Source of the DNA: Gemmiger formicilis
Lineage (GTDB): Bacteria; Bacillota; Clostridia; Oscillospirales; Ruminococcaceae
Length of the DNA stretch: 54,935 nt
Assembly: GCF_016900095.1 (NCBI RefSeq)
Contig: NZ_JACJJP010000022.1
Coordinates: 1-54,935 of the forward strand
Reading direction: 5' to 3'
Shown here: positions 37,087-45,797 of the stretch, piece by piece
Numbering within the stretch: the first letter of the stretch is position 1
Layout of the letters: each line of letters starts with the position of its first letter
Translations under genes and position numbers: made by a program
The notes under the pieces: generated by a model
Database searches by the model: none
The model's input: the letters and a program-made list of their open reading frames with translations, nothing else
What the model was told of the DNA's origin: nothing

Positions 37087-37152
37087 AAACCAGGCGAATC
37101 CGCCCGGGCAGGACCCAACCAAAAACTGAAACAAGATAAGGAGAGCATCCCC

Positions 37153-37380
37153 ATGACTTTTGACGAACTGAAGAACGTGATTGTGGACACCCTGAACGCT
37201 GACGAAGAGAAGGTCACCATGGAGGCCAGCCTGGCCGACGACCTGCAGGCCGACAGCCTGGACGCTGTGGAGCTGAACATGGCCATTGAGGAAGCCTTCG
37301 GCACCGCCATCCCCGACGAGGAGCTGCCCAACATGAAGACGGTGGGCGACATCTACAACTACCTGACCCAGAACGCCTGA
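37153..37380 (+). CDS. acpP: Acyl carrier protein
   Basis: Small acidic protein of 75 residues carrying the growing acyl chain. The phosphopantetheine site is Ser in LQADSLDAVELNMAIEE (about residue 36). First gene of the fatty acid synthesis operon, behind AAGGAGAG. Confidence 0.97.
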   Translation: MTFDELKNVIVDTLNADEEKVTMEASLADDLQADSLDAVELNMAIEEAFGTAIPDEELPNMKTVGDIYNYLTQNA

Positions 37381-37425
37381 TCGCGCCCCAACCACAACAC
37401 CCGAACGATAACAGGAGGAACATCC

Positions 37426-38310
37426 ATGGACGTTGGCAAGATTTTTGCCGTCGGCAGCCGGGAGCGCATGTTCCAGCTCAAGGCACGGCGTGATGCCGGG
37501 CTGGACACCCCCCGCTGGCAGCCGCCTCATTACTTCACCTGCAAAAAGTGCGAGCGACGCGCCACCCGCCAGACCTGGGCCAGCACCCTGTATGTCTGCC
37601 CCAACTGCGGCCATCACCAGCCCATCGGCGGCTATTACCGCCTGAGCATGGTGCTGGACCACGGCTCCTTCCGGGAGCTGGACGGCGAACTGGAAAGCAA
37701 GAACGTCCTGGATTTCCCCGGTTATGACGAAAAGCTGGAAGCCCAGCGGGCCAAGACCGGCCTGGCCGACGCCGCCGTCACCGCTACCGGCAAGGTGGGC
37801 GGTGTGCCGGTGGTGGCCGCCGTGCTGGACAGCCGCTTCTTCATGGGCAGCATGGGCACCGCCGTGGGCGAAAAGATCACCCGCGCGGTGGAGTACGCCG
37901 CCAAGAAGGAACTGCCCCTGATCATCTTTTCCGCCAGCGGCGGCGCCCGTATGCAGGAAGGCATCTTCAGCCTGATGCAGATGGCCAAGACCAGCGCCGC
38001 CATCCAGCGGTTCCAGGCCAAGGGCGGGCTGTACATCAGCTACCTGACCCATCCCACCACCGGCGGCGTCACCGCCAGCTTTGCCAGCCTGGGGGACATC
38101 ACCCTGGCCGAGCCCGGCGCCCTCATCGGGTTTGCGGGGCCCCGTGTCATCGAGCAGACCATCGGCCAGAAGCTGCCCCAGGGTTTCCAGCGGGCGGAAT
38201 ACCTGCTGGACCACGGCTTTGTGGACCAGGTGGTGCCCCGCAGCGAGATGAAAGCCACCCTGACCCGCATCCTCAAACTTCACACCCAAGGAAGGAAGCA
38301 CGGCGCATGA
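37426..38310 (+). CDS. accD: Acetyl-CoA carboxylase carboxyltransferase subunit beta
   Basis: Carboxyltransferase beta chain of 294 residues. The N-terminal zinc ribbon has Cys39, Cys42, Cys58 and Cys61, followed by the crotonase-fold domain ([23 protein letters not shown], oxyanion glycine region). It makes malonyl-CoA with AccA, with which it overlaps by 4 bases. Biotin carboxylase (accC) and BCCP (accB) genes, often in the same operon in Firmicutes, are absent from this window. Confidence 0.96.
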   Translation: MDVGKIFAVGSRERMFQLKARRDAGLDTPRWQPPHYFTCKKCERRATRQTWASTLYVCPNCGHHQPIGGYYRLSMVLDHGSFRELDGELESKNVLDFPGYDEKLEAQRAKTGLADAAVTATGKVGGVPVVAAVLDSRFFMGSMGTAVGEKITRAVEYAAKKELPLIIFSASGGARMQEGIFSLMQMAKTSAAIQRFQAKGGLYISYLTHPTTGGVTASFASLGDITLAEPGALIGFAGPRVIEQTIGQKLPQGFQRAEYLLDHGFVDQVVPRSEMKATLTRILKLHTQGRKHGA

Positions 38311-39269
38311 TCAAGGATATTCTGAAAGAGGTCGAAGACCTGGACGCGGCCATCAACGCCGCCCGGGAGGCGGGCGCCACCGACGACCCCGCCGACGCCC
38401 TGCTGGGCAACGACGGCGCCGACACCCCCGACCTGGAGGTCATGGAGGCCCGCCGCACCGAACTGCTGAACCAATGCACCGACCTGACCGCCGCCGACCG
38501 GGTGTTCCTGGCCCGGCATCAGGGCCGCCCCCGCATCGACGAGTACATCAACGTGCTGTTCACCGATTTCTTTGAGCAGCGGGGCGACCGCCAGTGCCGG
38601 GAAGACCCCAGCATCCTGGGGGGCATTGCCCGGTACAAGGGGCTGCCGGTCACCGTCATCGGCCACCGCAAGGGCTCCAACACCGAGGAAAATCTCCGTT
38701 TCAACTTCGGTATGCCCGGCCCCGAAGGCTACCGCAAGGCCCTGCGCCTGATGAAACAGGCGGAAAAGTTCGGCCGTCCCATCATCACCTTCATCGACAC
38801 CCCGGGCGCCTACCCGGGCAAGGAGGCCGAGGAGCGGGGCCAGGGCGAGGCCATCGCCCGCAACCTGGCCGAGATGAGCGGGCTGACCGTGCCGGTGATC
38901 TCGGTGGTCACCGGCGAGGGCAGCAGCGGCGGCGCGTTGGGCCTGGGCGTGGCCAACCACATCCTCATGCTGGAAAACGCCGTCTACTCGGTCTTGAGCC
39001 CCGAAGGCTTTGCCAGCATCCTGTGGAAGGATTCCTCCCGCAGCGGGGAAGCCTGCGAGATCATGAAGCTCACCGCCCATGACCTGCAGCAGGACGGCAT
39101 TGTGGAGGAGGTCATCCCCGAACCGTTGGGCGGCGCCCAGCGGGACCACAAGGCCCTGTTCACCGCCCTGGACGCGGCGCTGGAACGCCACCTGACCCAG
39201 CTGTGCAAGCTCAGTGGCAAGGCCCTGGCCGAACAGCGCTACAAAAAGTACCGTCAGATCGGTTTGTGA
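38307..39269 (+). CDS. accA: Acetyl-CoA carboxylase carboxyltransferase subunit alpha
   Basis: Alpha chain of 320 residues with an N-terminal helical part and the crotonase-like core ([41 protein letters not shown]). It pairs with AccD in the carboxyltransferase. The start overlaps the accD stop (ATGA). The N-terminal ~50 residues are alanine/aspartate rich and less conserved. Confidence 0.96.
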   Translation: MIKDILKEVEDLDAAINAAREAGATDDPADALLGNDGADTPDLEVMEARRTELLNQCTDLTAADRVFLARHQGRPRIDEYINVLFTDFFEQRGDRQCREDPSILGGIARYKGLPVTVIGHRKGSNTEENLRFNFGMPGPEGYRKALRLMKQAEKFGRPIITFIDTPGAYPGKEAEERGQGEAIARNLAEMSGLTVPVISVVTGEGSSGGALGLGVANHILMLENAVYSVLSPEGFASILWKDSSRSGEACEIMKLTAHDLQQDGIVEEVIPEPLGGAQRDHKALFTALDAALERHLTQLCKLSGKALAEQRYKKYRQIGL

Positions 39270-39288
39270 CATAGATACGAGGGAAAGT

Positions 39289-40239
39289 ATGGAAGGTTTG
39301 CAGCTGATTGCCACCGGCGGGGCGCTGCCCGGCCGGCTGGTGACCAACGAGGATTTGAGCAAGCTGGTGGACACCAGCGACGAATGGATCACCACCCGCA
39401 CCGGCATCCGCCAGCGGCATTTCTGCGCCGAGGGCGAAACCGGCACCACCCTGGCCGTGGCCGCCGCCCGCCAGGCCCTGGAACGCAGCGGCCTGGCCCC
39501 GGAACAGATCGGCTGCTGCGTCTGCGGTACCCTTTCGGCCACCTACGCCACCCCCAGCACCGCCTGCCTGGTCCAGAAGGAACTGGGCCTGCCCCAGGAC
39601 ATTCCGGTGCTGGACGTGAACGCCGCCTGCTCCGGCTTCATCTACGCCGCGGCGGTGGCCCGGGGCCTGCTGGTCACCCGGCCGGGGGACCCCCGGCGGT
39701 ACGCTCTGGTTATCGGGTGCGAACAGCTGTCCCGCCTGATGGACATGACCGACCGCAGCACCTGCGTCCTGTTCGGGGACGGGGCGGGGGCGGCGGTCTT
39801 CGCCTTGGCCGATGACCCCGATTTTGCCATCGACCTGGGCGCAAGGGGAGATATGGCCATCACCACCCCCATCGCCGGGCCTATCGGCATGGACGGCCGG
39901 GCGGTCTTCCGCTTTGCGGTGGAGGCTTTGCCCCGCACCCTGCACGCGGTGCTGGACGCCACCCACAAGACCCTGGACGACCTGGACTGGGTGGTCTGCC
40001 ACCAGGCCAACAGCCGCATCATCGACCACTGCGTCAAGAAACTGGGGGCCGACCCCGCCAAATTCTACAAAAACATGGACCGCCACGGCAACACCAGCGC
40101 CGCCAGCATTCCGGTGGCGCTGAACGAACTGGCCGAACAAGGCCGCCTGACCCCTGGCATGCACATTGCCTGCATCGGGTTCGGCGGCGGGCTGACCTGG
40201 GGCGGTATGCTCATCACGGTGAAAGGAAGGGCTGTATGA
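39289..40239 (+). CDS. fabH: 3-oxoacyl-ACP synthase III
   Basis: Initiating condensing enzyme of 316 residues joining acetyl- (or branched acyl-) CoA to malonyl-ACP. The triad is visible as Cys114 (NAACSGF), His in VCHQANSRII near 243 and Asn in RHGNTSAAS near 273. ATG 39289 follows GAGGGAAAG; upstream in-frame codons belong to the accA end. It overlaps fabK by 4 bases. Confidence 0.96.
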   Translation: MEGLQLIATGGALPGRLVTNEDLSKLVDTSDEWITTRTGIRQRHFCAEGETGTTLAVAAARQALERSGLAPEQIGCCVCGTLSATYATPSTACLVQKELGLPQDIPVLDVNAACSGFIYAAAVARGLLVTRPGDPRRYALVIGCEQLSRLMDMTDRSTCVLFGDGAGAAVFALADDPDFAIDLGARGDMAITTPIAGPIGMDGRAVFRFAVEALPRTLHAVLDATHKTLDDLDWVVCHQANSRIIDHCVKKLGADPAKFYKNMDRHGNTSAASIPVALNELAEQGRLTPGMHIACIGFGGGLTWGGMLITVKGRAV

Positions 40240-41174
40240 AACTGCTGAACGAGATTCTGGGCACCAAATACCCCCTGATTCAGGGCGGCATGGCCAACAT
40301 TGCCACCGGCGAATTCGCCGCCGCCTGCTCCAACGCGGGCGCGCTGGGCCTCATCGGCTCCGGCGGCATGAACGCCGACAGCCTGCGGGACAACATCCGC
40401 AAGGCCAAACAGCTCACCGACAAGCCCTTCGGCGTGAACATCATGCTCATGCATCCCCAGGCGGACGAGTTCGCCAAGATCGTGGTGGAGGAGGGCGTCC
40501 GGTTCGTCACCACCGGTGCCGGCAACCCCGGCAAGTACATGGAAAGCTGGAAAGCCGCCGGCATCACCGTGATTCCGGTGGTGGCCGCCGCGGTGCTGGC
40601 CAAACACCTGGTCAAGTGCGGCGCCGACGCCCTTATCGCCGAAGGCACCGAGAGCGGCGGCCATGTGGGCGAGATGACCACCATGGCCCTGGTGCCCCAG
40701 GTGGTGGACGCGGTGGATGTGCCGGTCATCGCCGCCGGCGGCATTGCGGATGGCCGTCAGCTGGCCGCCGCCTTCGCCCTGGGGGCCTGCGGCGCCCAGA
40801 TCGGCACCTGCCTGCTGGTCAGCGAGGAATGCCCCATCCACCCCAACTACAAGGCCGCCCTGCTCAAGGCCAAGGACAGCGACACCATCGTCACCGGCCG
40901 CATCGGCGGCACCCCCGTCCGGGTGCTGAAAAACCGGATGAGCCGGGAGTATGTCCGCCAGGAAAAGGCGGGTGCCGACAAGATGGAACTGGAAAAGTAC
41001 ACCCTGGGCAGCCTGCGCCGGGCCGTCTTTGAGGGCGACACCGACACCGGCAGCCTGATGGCCGGCCAGGTGGCAGGTATGCTCAAGGAAGTGCGCCCGG
41101 TGGCCGCCATTCTGGACGACCTGATGACCGACTGCCGCACCCGTCTGGGTGAGGTGTCCGCCATCCAGCTGTGA
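40236..41174 (+). CDS. fabK: Enoyl-ACP reductase II (FMN type)
   Basis: FMN-dependent enoyl-ACP reductase of 312 residues, the FabI replacement found in many Firmicutes. It starts LGTKYPLIQGGMANIATGEFAAACSNAGALG and contains the FMN-phosphate loop AAGGIADGRQLAAAFALGA. Similar nitronate monooxygenases exist, but the position between fabH and fabD makes FabK the clear choice. Confidence 0.95.
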   Translation: MKLLNEILGTKYPLIQGGMANIATGEFAAACSNAGALGLIGSGGMNADSLRDNIRKAKQLTDKPFGVNIMLMHPQADEFAKIVVEEGVRFVTTGAGNPGKYMESWKAAGITVIPVVAAAVLAKHLVKCGADALIAEGTESGGHVGEMTTMALVPQVVDAVDVPVIAAGGIADGRQLAAAFALGACGAQIGTCLLVSEECPIHPNYKAALLKAKDSDTIVTGRIGGTPVRVLKNRMSREYVRQEKAGADKMELEKYTLGSLRRAVFEGDTDTGSLMAGQVAGMLKEVRPVAAILDDLMTDCRTRLGEVSAIQL

Positions 41175-41191
41175 AAAAAGGAGATTGCACC

Positions 41192-42136
41192 ATGAAACTT
41201 GCATTCCTGTACGCCGGTCAGGGCAGCCAGCACGCCGGGATGGGCGCCGACCTGTACGAGGCCTCCCCGGTGTTCAAGAAGGTCTTTGACCAGGCCGCCG
41301 AAGGCCTGGACTTTGACCTGAAAACCACCTGCTTCACCGACCCCGAGGGGGTCATCAACCAGACCCGGTACACCCAGCCCTGCATGGTGGCCTTCGCCGT
41401 GGGCGTCACCGCCATGCTGGCCGCTGAGGGCATCCGCCCCGAGTACGCCGCGGGCCTTTCCCTGGGCGAATACTCCGCCCTGGAATGTGCGGGCGTCTTT
41501 GACGCCAAAACCGCGGTGGAGCTGGTGGCCTTCCGCGGCAAGGCCATGGCCAAGGCCTCCGAGGGCCTGGACTGCGGCATGACCGCCGTCCTCAAGCTGG
41601 ATCGGGAAGCCCTGCAGCGCTGCTGCGACGAGGCTGCGTCTTTGGGCGTGGTGCAGATCTGCAACTACAACTGCCCCGGCCAGCTGGTCATCGGCGGCGA
41701 GAAGGCCGCCGTGGACAAGGCCGCCGAGCTGGCTCTGGCGGCGGGGGCCAAGCGCTGCATCCCCCTCAAGGTCAGCGGGCCCTTCCACACCAGCCTGATG
41801 CACCCGGCGGGGGATGCCCTGGCCGAAAAGTTCCAGACCATCGACTTCAAGCCCATGGAACTGCCGGTGCTCTTCAACTGCCTGGGCCGTGAGATGGGCG
41901 AAGGGGACACCATTCCCGCCCTGCTGGAAAAGCAGGTGCAGAGCAGCGTCTACCTGGAGGACACCATCCGCCGTCTGGCCGAGCTGGGCGTGGACACCGT
42001 GGTGGAGGTGGGCCCGGGCAAGACCATCTCCGGGTTTGTGAAAAAGACCGTGGGCAGCGCCATCAACTGCCTGAACATCGAGACGATGGACGACTTCACC
42101 GCCGCCGTCGCCGCCCTCAAGGAGGCCCAGGCATGA
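41192..42136 (+). CDS. fabD: Malonyl-CoA-ACP transacylase
   Basis: Transacylase of 314 residues charging ACP with malonyl groups. It has FLYAGQGSQ at the N terminus, nucleophile Ser90 in GLSLGEYSAL and His in SGPFHTSLM near 199. ATG 41192 has AAAGGAG ahead; GTG 41171 is an in-frame but unlikely alternative. The stop overlaps fabG by 4 bases. Confidence 0.96.
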   Translation: MKLAFLYAGQGSQHAGMGADLYEASPVFKKVFDQAAEGLDFDLKTTCFTDPEGVINQTRYTQPCMVAFAVGVTAMLAAEGIRPEYAAGLSLGEYSALECAGVFDAKTAVELVAFRGKAMAKASEGLDCGMTAVLKLDREALQRCCDEAASLGVVQICNYNCPGQLVIGGEKAAVDKAAELALAAGAKRCIPLKVSGPFHTSLMHPAGDALAEKFQTIDFKPMELPVLFNCLGREMGEGDTIPALLEKQVQSSVYLEDTIRRLAELGVDTVVEVGPGKTISGFVKKTVGSAINCLNIETMDDFTAAVAALKEAQA

Positions 42137-42885
42137 GCGAAGCAGAAACCATCCGCCGCGCCGCCCTGGTCACCGGGGGCGGGCGGGGAATCGGCCGGGC
42201 CGTCTGCCTGGCCCTGGCCGCCCAGGGCTATGACGTGGCGGTGAACTACGCCGCCAGTGCGGCCGCCGCCGAACAGACCGCCGAAGACTGCCGCGCCCTG
42301 GGCGTGCAGGCCGTGGCCCTGCAGGCGGACGTCACCGACCCCGCCGCCTGCCAGACCCTGGTGGACACCGCCGCCAGGACCTTCGGCCGTCTGGACGTGC
42401 TGGTGAACAACGCCGGCGTCACCGCCGACAAGCTCATCCTGCGCATGCAGGAGGAGGACTTCGACAAGGTCATCAGCGCCAACCTGAAAGGGGCTTTCTT
42501 CTGCTGCAAGGCCGCCTGCAAGCTGATGATGCGCCAGCGGTACGGCCGCATCGTCAACATCAGCAGCGTGGTGGGCCTGCACGGCAACGCCGGCCAGACC
42601 AACTACGCCGCCAGCAAGGCGGGGCTCATCGGCCTGACCAAGAGCCTGGCCAAGGAGTTCGCCGCCCGCGGCGTCACCGTAAACGCGGTGGCCCCCGGCT
42701 TCATCGGCACCGACATGACCAACGCCATGACCGACGCCGCCAAGCAGGCCGCGGTGGCCTCCATCCCGGCGGGACGCATCGGCGCGCCGGAGGACGTGGC
42801 CAACGCGGTGGCCTTCCTGGCAAGCGAAAACGCCGCCTACATCACCGGCCAGGTGCTGTGTGTGGACGGCGGGATGGGGATGTAA
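42133..42885 (+). CDS. fabG: 3-oxoacyl-ACP reductase
   Basis: SDR-family NADPH reductase of 250 residues. The TGGGRGIGRA cofactor motif lies near 14-23, the NNAG motif near 95, and catalytic Ser/Tyr/Lys are in NISSVVG and YAASKAG (about 157-161). Followed by a 285-base structured gap before fabF, unusual in an otherwise tightly packed operon. Confidence 0.96.
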   Translation: MSEAETIRRAALVTGGGRGIGRAVCLALAAQGYDVAVNYAASAAAAEQTAEDCRALGVQAVALQADVTDPAACQTLVDTAARTFGRLDVLVNNAGVTADKLILRMQEEDFDKVISANLKGAFFCCKAACKLMMRQRYGRIVNISSVVGLHGNAGQTNYAASKAGLIGLTKSLAKEFAARGVTVNAVAPGFIGTDMTNAMTDAAKQAAVASIPAGRIGAPEDVANAVAFLASENAAYITGQVLCVDGGMGM

Positions 42886-42891
42886 GATGTC

Positions 42892-43103
42892 AAAAGGGGG
42901 CACAGGCCCGCACGGCAATTGCCTGCCGTGCCTGTTCCCCCTCTTTGGAATCCCCCTCGACAAAATTTTACGCCGAACCGCGCACTCGCCGCGCAGCGGC
43001 TCGCACACAATTCGGCGTAAAATTTCCCTGGCGGTGTCAGGGCCGTCGGCGCATGTCCGCCGACCCTGACGAATTAAAAAACGCGGGCAATTGCGGGCCC
43101 GCG
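42892..43103. other. Cluster of four hairpins between fabG and fabF
   Basis: Four consecutive structures fill the gap: a long stem AGGGGG...CCCCCT (42892-42952); a perfect 15-base inverted repeat AAATTTTACGCCGAA/TTCGGCGTAAAATTT (42963-42977, 43011-43025) around a GC-rich core; GTCAGGG..GTCGGCG/CGCCGAC.CTGAC (43036-43070); and CGCGGGC/GCCCGCG (about 43083-43103). None ends in a clear T run, so they look more like inserted repeats, RNA-processing sites or an attenuator than a simple terminator. Confidence 0.6.
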
Positions 43104-43170
43104 GGTTCCCATCGTTTTGGCACTGAGGTAATTTGTATAGATTGGTATATAAAGGATAGCGAGGTTTCCC

Positions 43171-44412
43171 ATGGAAAAACGCAGAGTCGTCATCACCGGC
43201 CTGGGCACGGTCAACCCCACCGGCAACACGGTGGCCGAAAGTTGGGCCGCCATCAAGCAGGGCGTGTGCGGCATCGGGCCCATCACCCACTACGACACCA
43301 CCAACAGCAAGGTCAAGGTGGCCGCCGAAGTCAAGGACTTCGACCCCGCCGTCCGCGTGGACAAGCGGGAAGCCCGCAAGATGGCCCGCTTCACCCAGTT
43401 TGCGGTGGCGGCCGCCGCCGAGGCCATGGCCGATTCCGGCATCGATATGGAACACACCGACGCCAGCCGGTTTGCCACCATCATTTCCAGCGGCATCGGC
43501 GGCCTGCCCACCATCGAGGAGGAGCACGCCAAGGGCGAAGCCAAGGGTTTTGACAAGGTCAGCCCCTTCTTTGTGCCCATGTCCATCGCCAACATGGCGG
43601 CGGGCCAGGTGGCCATCCGCTTCGGTCTCAAGGGCATGTGCACCAGCCCCGTCACCGCCTGCGCCGGCGGCACCAACGCCATCGGCGACGCCTTCCACCG
43701 CATCCGGGACGGATACGAGGACCTGGCCGTCTGCGGCGGTGCCGAAAGCTGCATCAGCCCGCTGGGGGTGGGCGGCTTCACCAGCATGAAGGCGCTGAAC
43801 ACCACCGACGACCCCACCCGGGCTTCCATCCCCTTTGATGCGGAGCGCGGCGGCTTTGTCATCGGCGAAGGCGCCGGTATGCTGATCCTGGAAGAGCTGG
43901 AACACGCCCGGGCCCGGGGTGCCAAGATCTACGCCGAGGTGGTGGGCTACGGCGCCAACTGCGACGCCTACCACTTCACCGCCCCCGCCCCCGGCGGGGC
44001 AGGCGGCGCCGACTGTATGCGCCTGGCCCTGAAGGACGCCGACCTGGCCCCCGAGGCCATCGGCTACATCAACGCCCACGGCACCAGCACCCACCTGAAC
44101 GATTCCTGCGAGACCGCCGCCATCAAGGCGGTGTTCGGGGAACACGCCTACAAGCTGCATGTGTCCAGCACCAAGTCCATGACCGGCCACCTGCTGGGCG
44201 CTGCCGGCGGGGTGGAGGGCGTCTTCACCGCCCTGGCCCTGCACGAAGGGTATCTGCCCGCCACCATCGGCCTGAAGGTCCCCGACCCGGAATGTGATCT
44301 GGACTATCTGCCGGGCCACGGCCTGCAGGAACAGGTGGAGTACGCCCTCAGCGACAGCCTGGGCTTCGGCGGGCACAACGCCGCCGTCATCTTCAAACGT
44401 TGGGAGGGCTGA
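43171..44412 (+). CDS. fabF: 3-oxoacyl-ACP synthase II
   Basis: Elongating condensing enzyme of 413 residues. Nucleophile Cys lies in VTACAGGTNAIGDA near 165, and the two active-site histidines in INAHGTSTHLND and SMTGHLLGAAGG. The ribosome site GCGAGG is modest. The gene may be transcribed from its own start within the structured gap as well as from the operon promoter; an AT-rich stretch near 43128-43154 could hold a promoter but no clean pair of hexamers is seen. Confidence 0.96.
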   Translation: MEKRRVVITGLGTVNPTGNTVAESWAAIKQGVCGIGPITHYDTTNSKVKVAAEVKDFDPAVRVDKREARKMARFTQFAVAAAAEAMADSGIDMEHTDASRFATIISSGIGGLPTIEEEHAKGEAKGFDKVSPFFVPMSIANMAAGQVAIRFGLKGMCTSPVTACAGGTNAIGDAFHRIRDGYEDLAVCGGAESCISPLGVGGFTSMKALNTTDDPTRASIPFDAERGGFVIGEGAGMLILEELEHARARGAKIYAEVVGYGANCDAYHFTAPAPGGAGGADCMRLALKDADLAPEAIGYINAHGTSTHLNDSCETAAIKAVFGEHAYKLHVSSTKSMTGHLLGAAGGVEGVFTALALHEGYLPATIGLKVPDPECDLDYLPGHGLQEQVEYALSDSLGFGGHNAAVIFKRWEG

Positions 44413-44415
44413 GCC

Positions 44416-44886
44416 ATGGCCATTGTTGCCAATGATCCGCCGCGGGTGCTGACGGCGGCCCAGATCGCGGAAATCCTGCCCCACCGGTATCCCTTCGCCC
44501 TGGTGGACCGCATCACCGACTACCAGCCCGGCCAGTGGGCCCGGGGCATCAAGTGCGTGAGCATGAACGAACCCTTTTTCCAGGGGCATTTTCCCGGCCA
44601 GCCGGTGATGCCCGGGGTGCTGATTCTGGAAGCCCTGGCCCAGTGCGGGGCGGTGGCCGCCCTGAGCGAGGAAGGCGCCCAGGGCAAGCTGGCGCTGTTC
44701 GGCGGGGTGAAGAACGCCCGGTTCCGCCGCCAGGTGGTGCCGGGGGACGTGCTGACCCTGGAATGTGAGCTGATTGAACGCCACGGGCCTGTGGGCGTTG
44801 GCAAGGCGACAGCCTGGGTGGACGGCGTGCGGGCCGTCAACGCCGAGCTGACTTTTGCCATCGTCGACCGGGAGAACGCCCGTTGA
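44416..44886 (+). CDS. fabZ: 3-hydroxyacyl-ACP dehydratase
   Basis: Hot-dog-fold dehydratase of 156 residues. The active site is His58 in [23 protein letters not shown] (here read as two adjoining parts) with Glu72. The N terminus [13 protein letters not shown] is typical. It starts 3 bases after the fabF stop. Confidence 0.95.
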   Translation: MAIVANDPPRVLTAAQIAEILPHRYPFALVDRITDYQPGQWARGIKCVSMNEPFFQGHFPGQPVMPGVLILEALAQCGAVAALSEEGAQGKLALFGGVKNARFRRQVVPGDVLTLECELIERHGPVGVGKATAWVDGVRAVNAELTFAIVDRENAR

Positions 44887-44923
44887 ATTCTGCGCAGGGC
44901 TGTTCAATCGCGCCGAAACATGG

Positions 44924-44929
44924 TATACT
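44924..44929 (+). promoter_or_regulatory. Possible extended -10 promoter of the MarR regulator
   Basis: TGG followed by TATACT gives an extended -10; no good -35 is seen. Between it and the gene, GCTGCGCCGCG/CGGCGCGGCGGC forms a very stable hairpin (about 44968-44996) in the leader, of unknown role. Confidence 0.4.
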
Positions 44930-45026
44930 GACCTGTAAGGACACAAAACAGATTCGGGCGGCCATACGGCTGCGCCGCGCCCGCGGCGCGGCGGCCCGCA
45001 AACCCGATCCGCAGGAGGTTTTTGCG

Positions 45027-45494
45027 ATGCTGGATCAAGCTTTTCAGCAGGTGTATACCAAGTTCAAACTGCACTTTTACAAACAGGTATTCAACAAGTT
45101 CGAAACCCGCGAAGCCACGCTGACCACGGTGGAGTCGTTCTGCATGGAGGTCATCATGGCGCTGGGCAGCCCGACCATCGCGGAGTTTTCCAACATGATG
45201 AACCTGTCCACCCCCAACGCCGCCTACAAGATCAACAATCTGGTGAAAAAGGGGTATGTGAAGAAGGTACAGTCCGAAACCGACAAGCGCGAATACCACC
45301 TGTACCCCACCCGCAAGTACATTGATTATTACAGCATCAGCTATGCCTATCTGCAAAAGGTGGTGGACCGGGCCAAGCAGCGCTTCACGGTGGAAGAGCT
45401 GCAAAACCTGGAACGGATGCTCAGCATCGTCTCGGAGGAGCTCATGCCCGAGATCCCGCTGCCCAAGTCCGGCCCGGCGATGCCGCAGGAATAA
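45027..45494 (+). CDS. MarR-family regulator, FabT-like by position
   Basis: Winged-helix regulator of 155 residues. The recognition region reads TIAEFSNMMNLSTPNAAYKINNLVKKGYVKK, followed by the wing ETDKREYHLYPT, as in MarR proteins. It starts at ATG 45027 behind AGGAGG; the in-frame upstream part, overlapping fabZ, is rich in arginine and not credible. Placed last behind the fatty acid genes, it is a good candidate repressor of the operon, comparable in role to streptococcal FabT, acting at the repeats around the acpP promoter. This is inference from position and operator shape. Confidence 0.82.
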   Translation: MLDQAFQQVYTKFKLHFYKQVFNKFETREATLTTVESFCMEVIMALGSPTIAEFSNMMNLSTPNAAYKINNLVKKGYVKKVQSETDKREYHLYPTRKYIDYYSISYAYLQKVVDRAKQRFTVEELQNLERMLSIVSEELMPEIPLPKSGPAMPQE

Positions 45495-45502
45495 ACCAAT
45501 CA

Positions 45503-45547
45503 CAGGCTTCCTTTGTTCGGTACGAACAGGGGAAGCCTGTTTTTGTT
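45503..45547 (+). terminator. Terminator of the fab operon and regulator
   Basis: ACAGGCTTCC and GGGAAGCCTGT pair with an inner GTTCG/CGAAC stem and are followed by TTTTTG. Confidence 0.8.
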
Positions 45548-45584
45548 TCTGGCTTCTGGGGGAACGGCTGCTGGCCGTTTAGTT

Positions 45585-45732
45585 CTTCCTTTTGTGACCA
45601 AAAGGAAGCGAAAAGTCCCGCCGTTTCGATGCGGCGGCCGCCGACCAGGGCTGCGGCCCTGGACCCGGGGATGCGCGGCCACCTTACGACGGCCTACTCA
45701 GGTCCTGGGGGGGACCTGAGCAAGGAAAATGA
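45585..45732 (+). repeat. Multi-hairpin intergenic element, copy B
   Basis: Same order of hairpins as copies A and D: CTTCCTTTTG-TGAC-CAAAAGGAAG, CCGCCG/CGGCGG, CCAGGGC-TGCG-GCCCTGG, GGCC/GGCC, CTCAGGTCC/GGACCTGAG. The second and last stems differ in sequence from copy D on both arms. Confidence 0.8.
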
Positions 45733-45797
45733 TTAAAATGGCGCAAGGGAAAGTTTCTGCTCAGCAGCCGTTACCGGGCAATGGTATTAAAACCATA

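Noticed and set aside
42858-43553. Plus-strand frame spanning the fabG-fabF gap
   Set aside because: It runs through hairpins and then out of frame over fabF; no start signal or domain.
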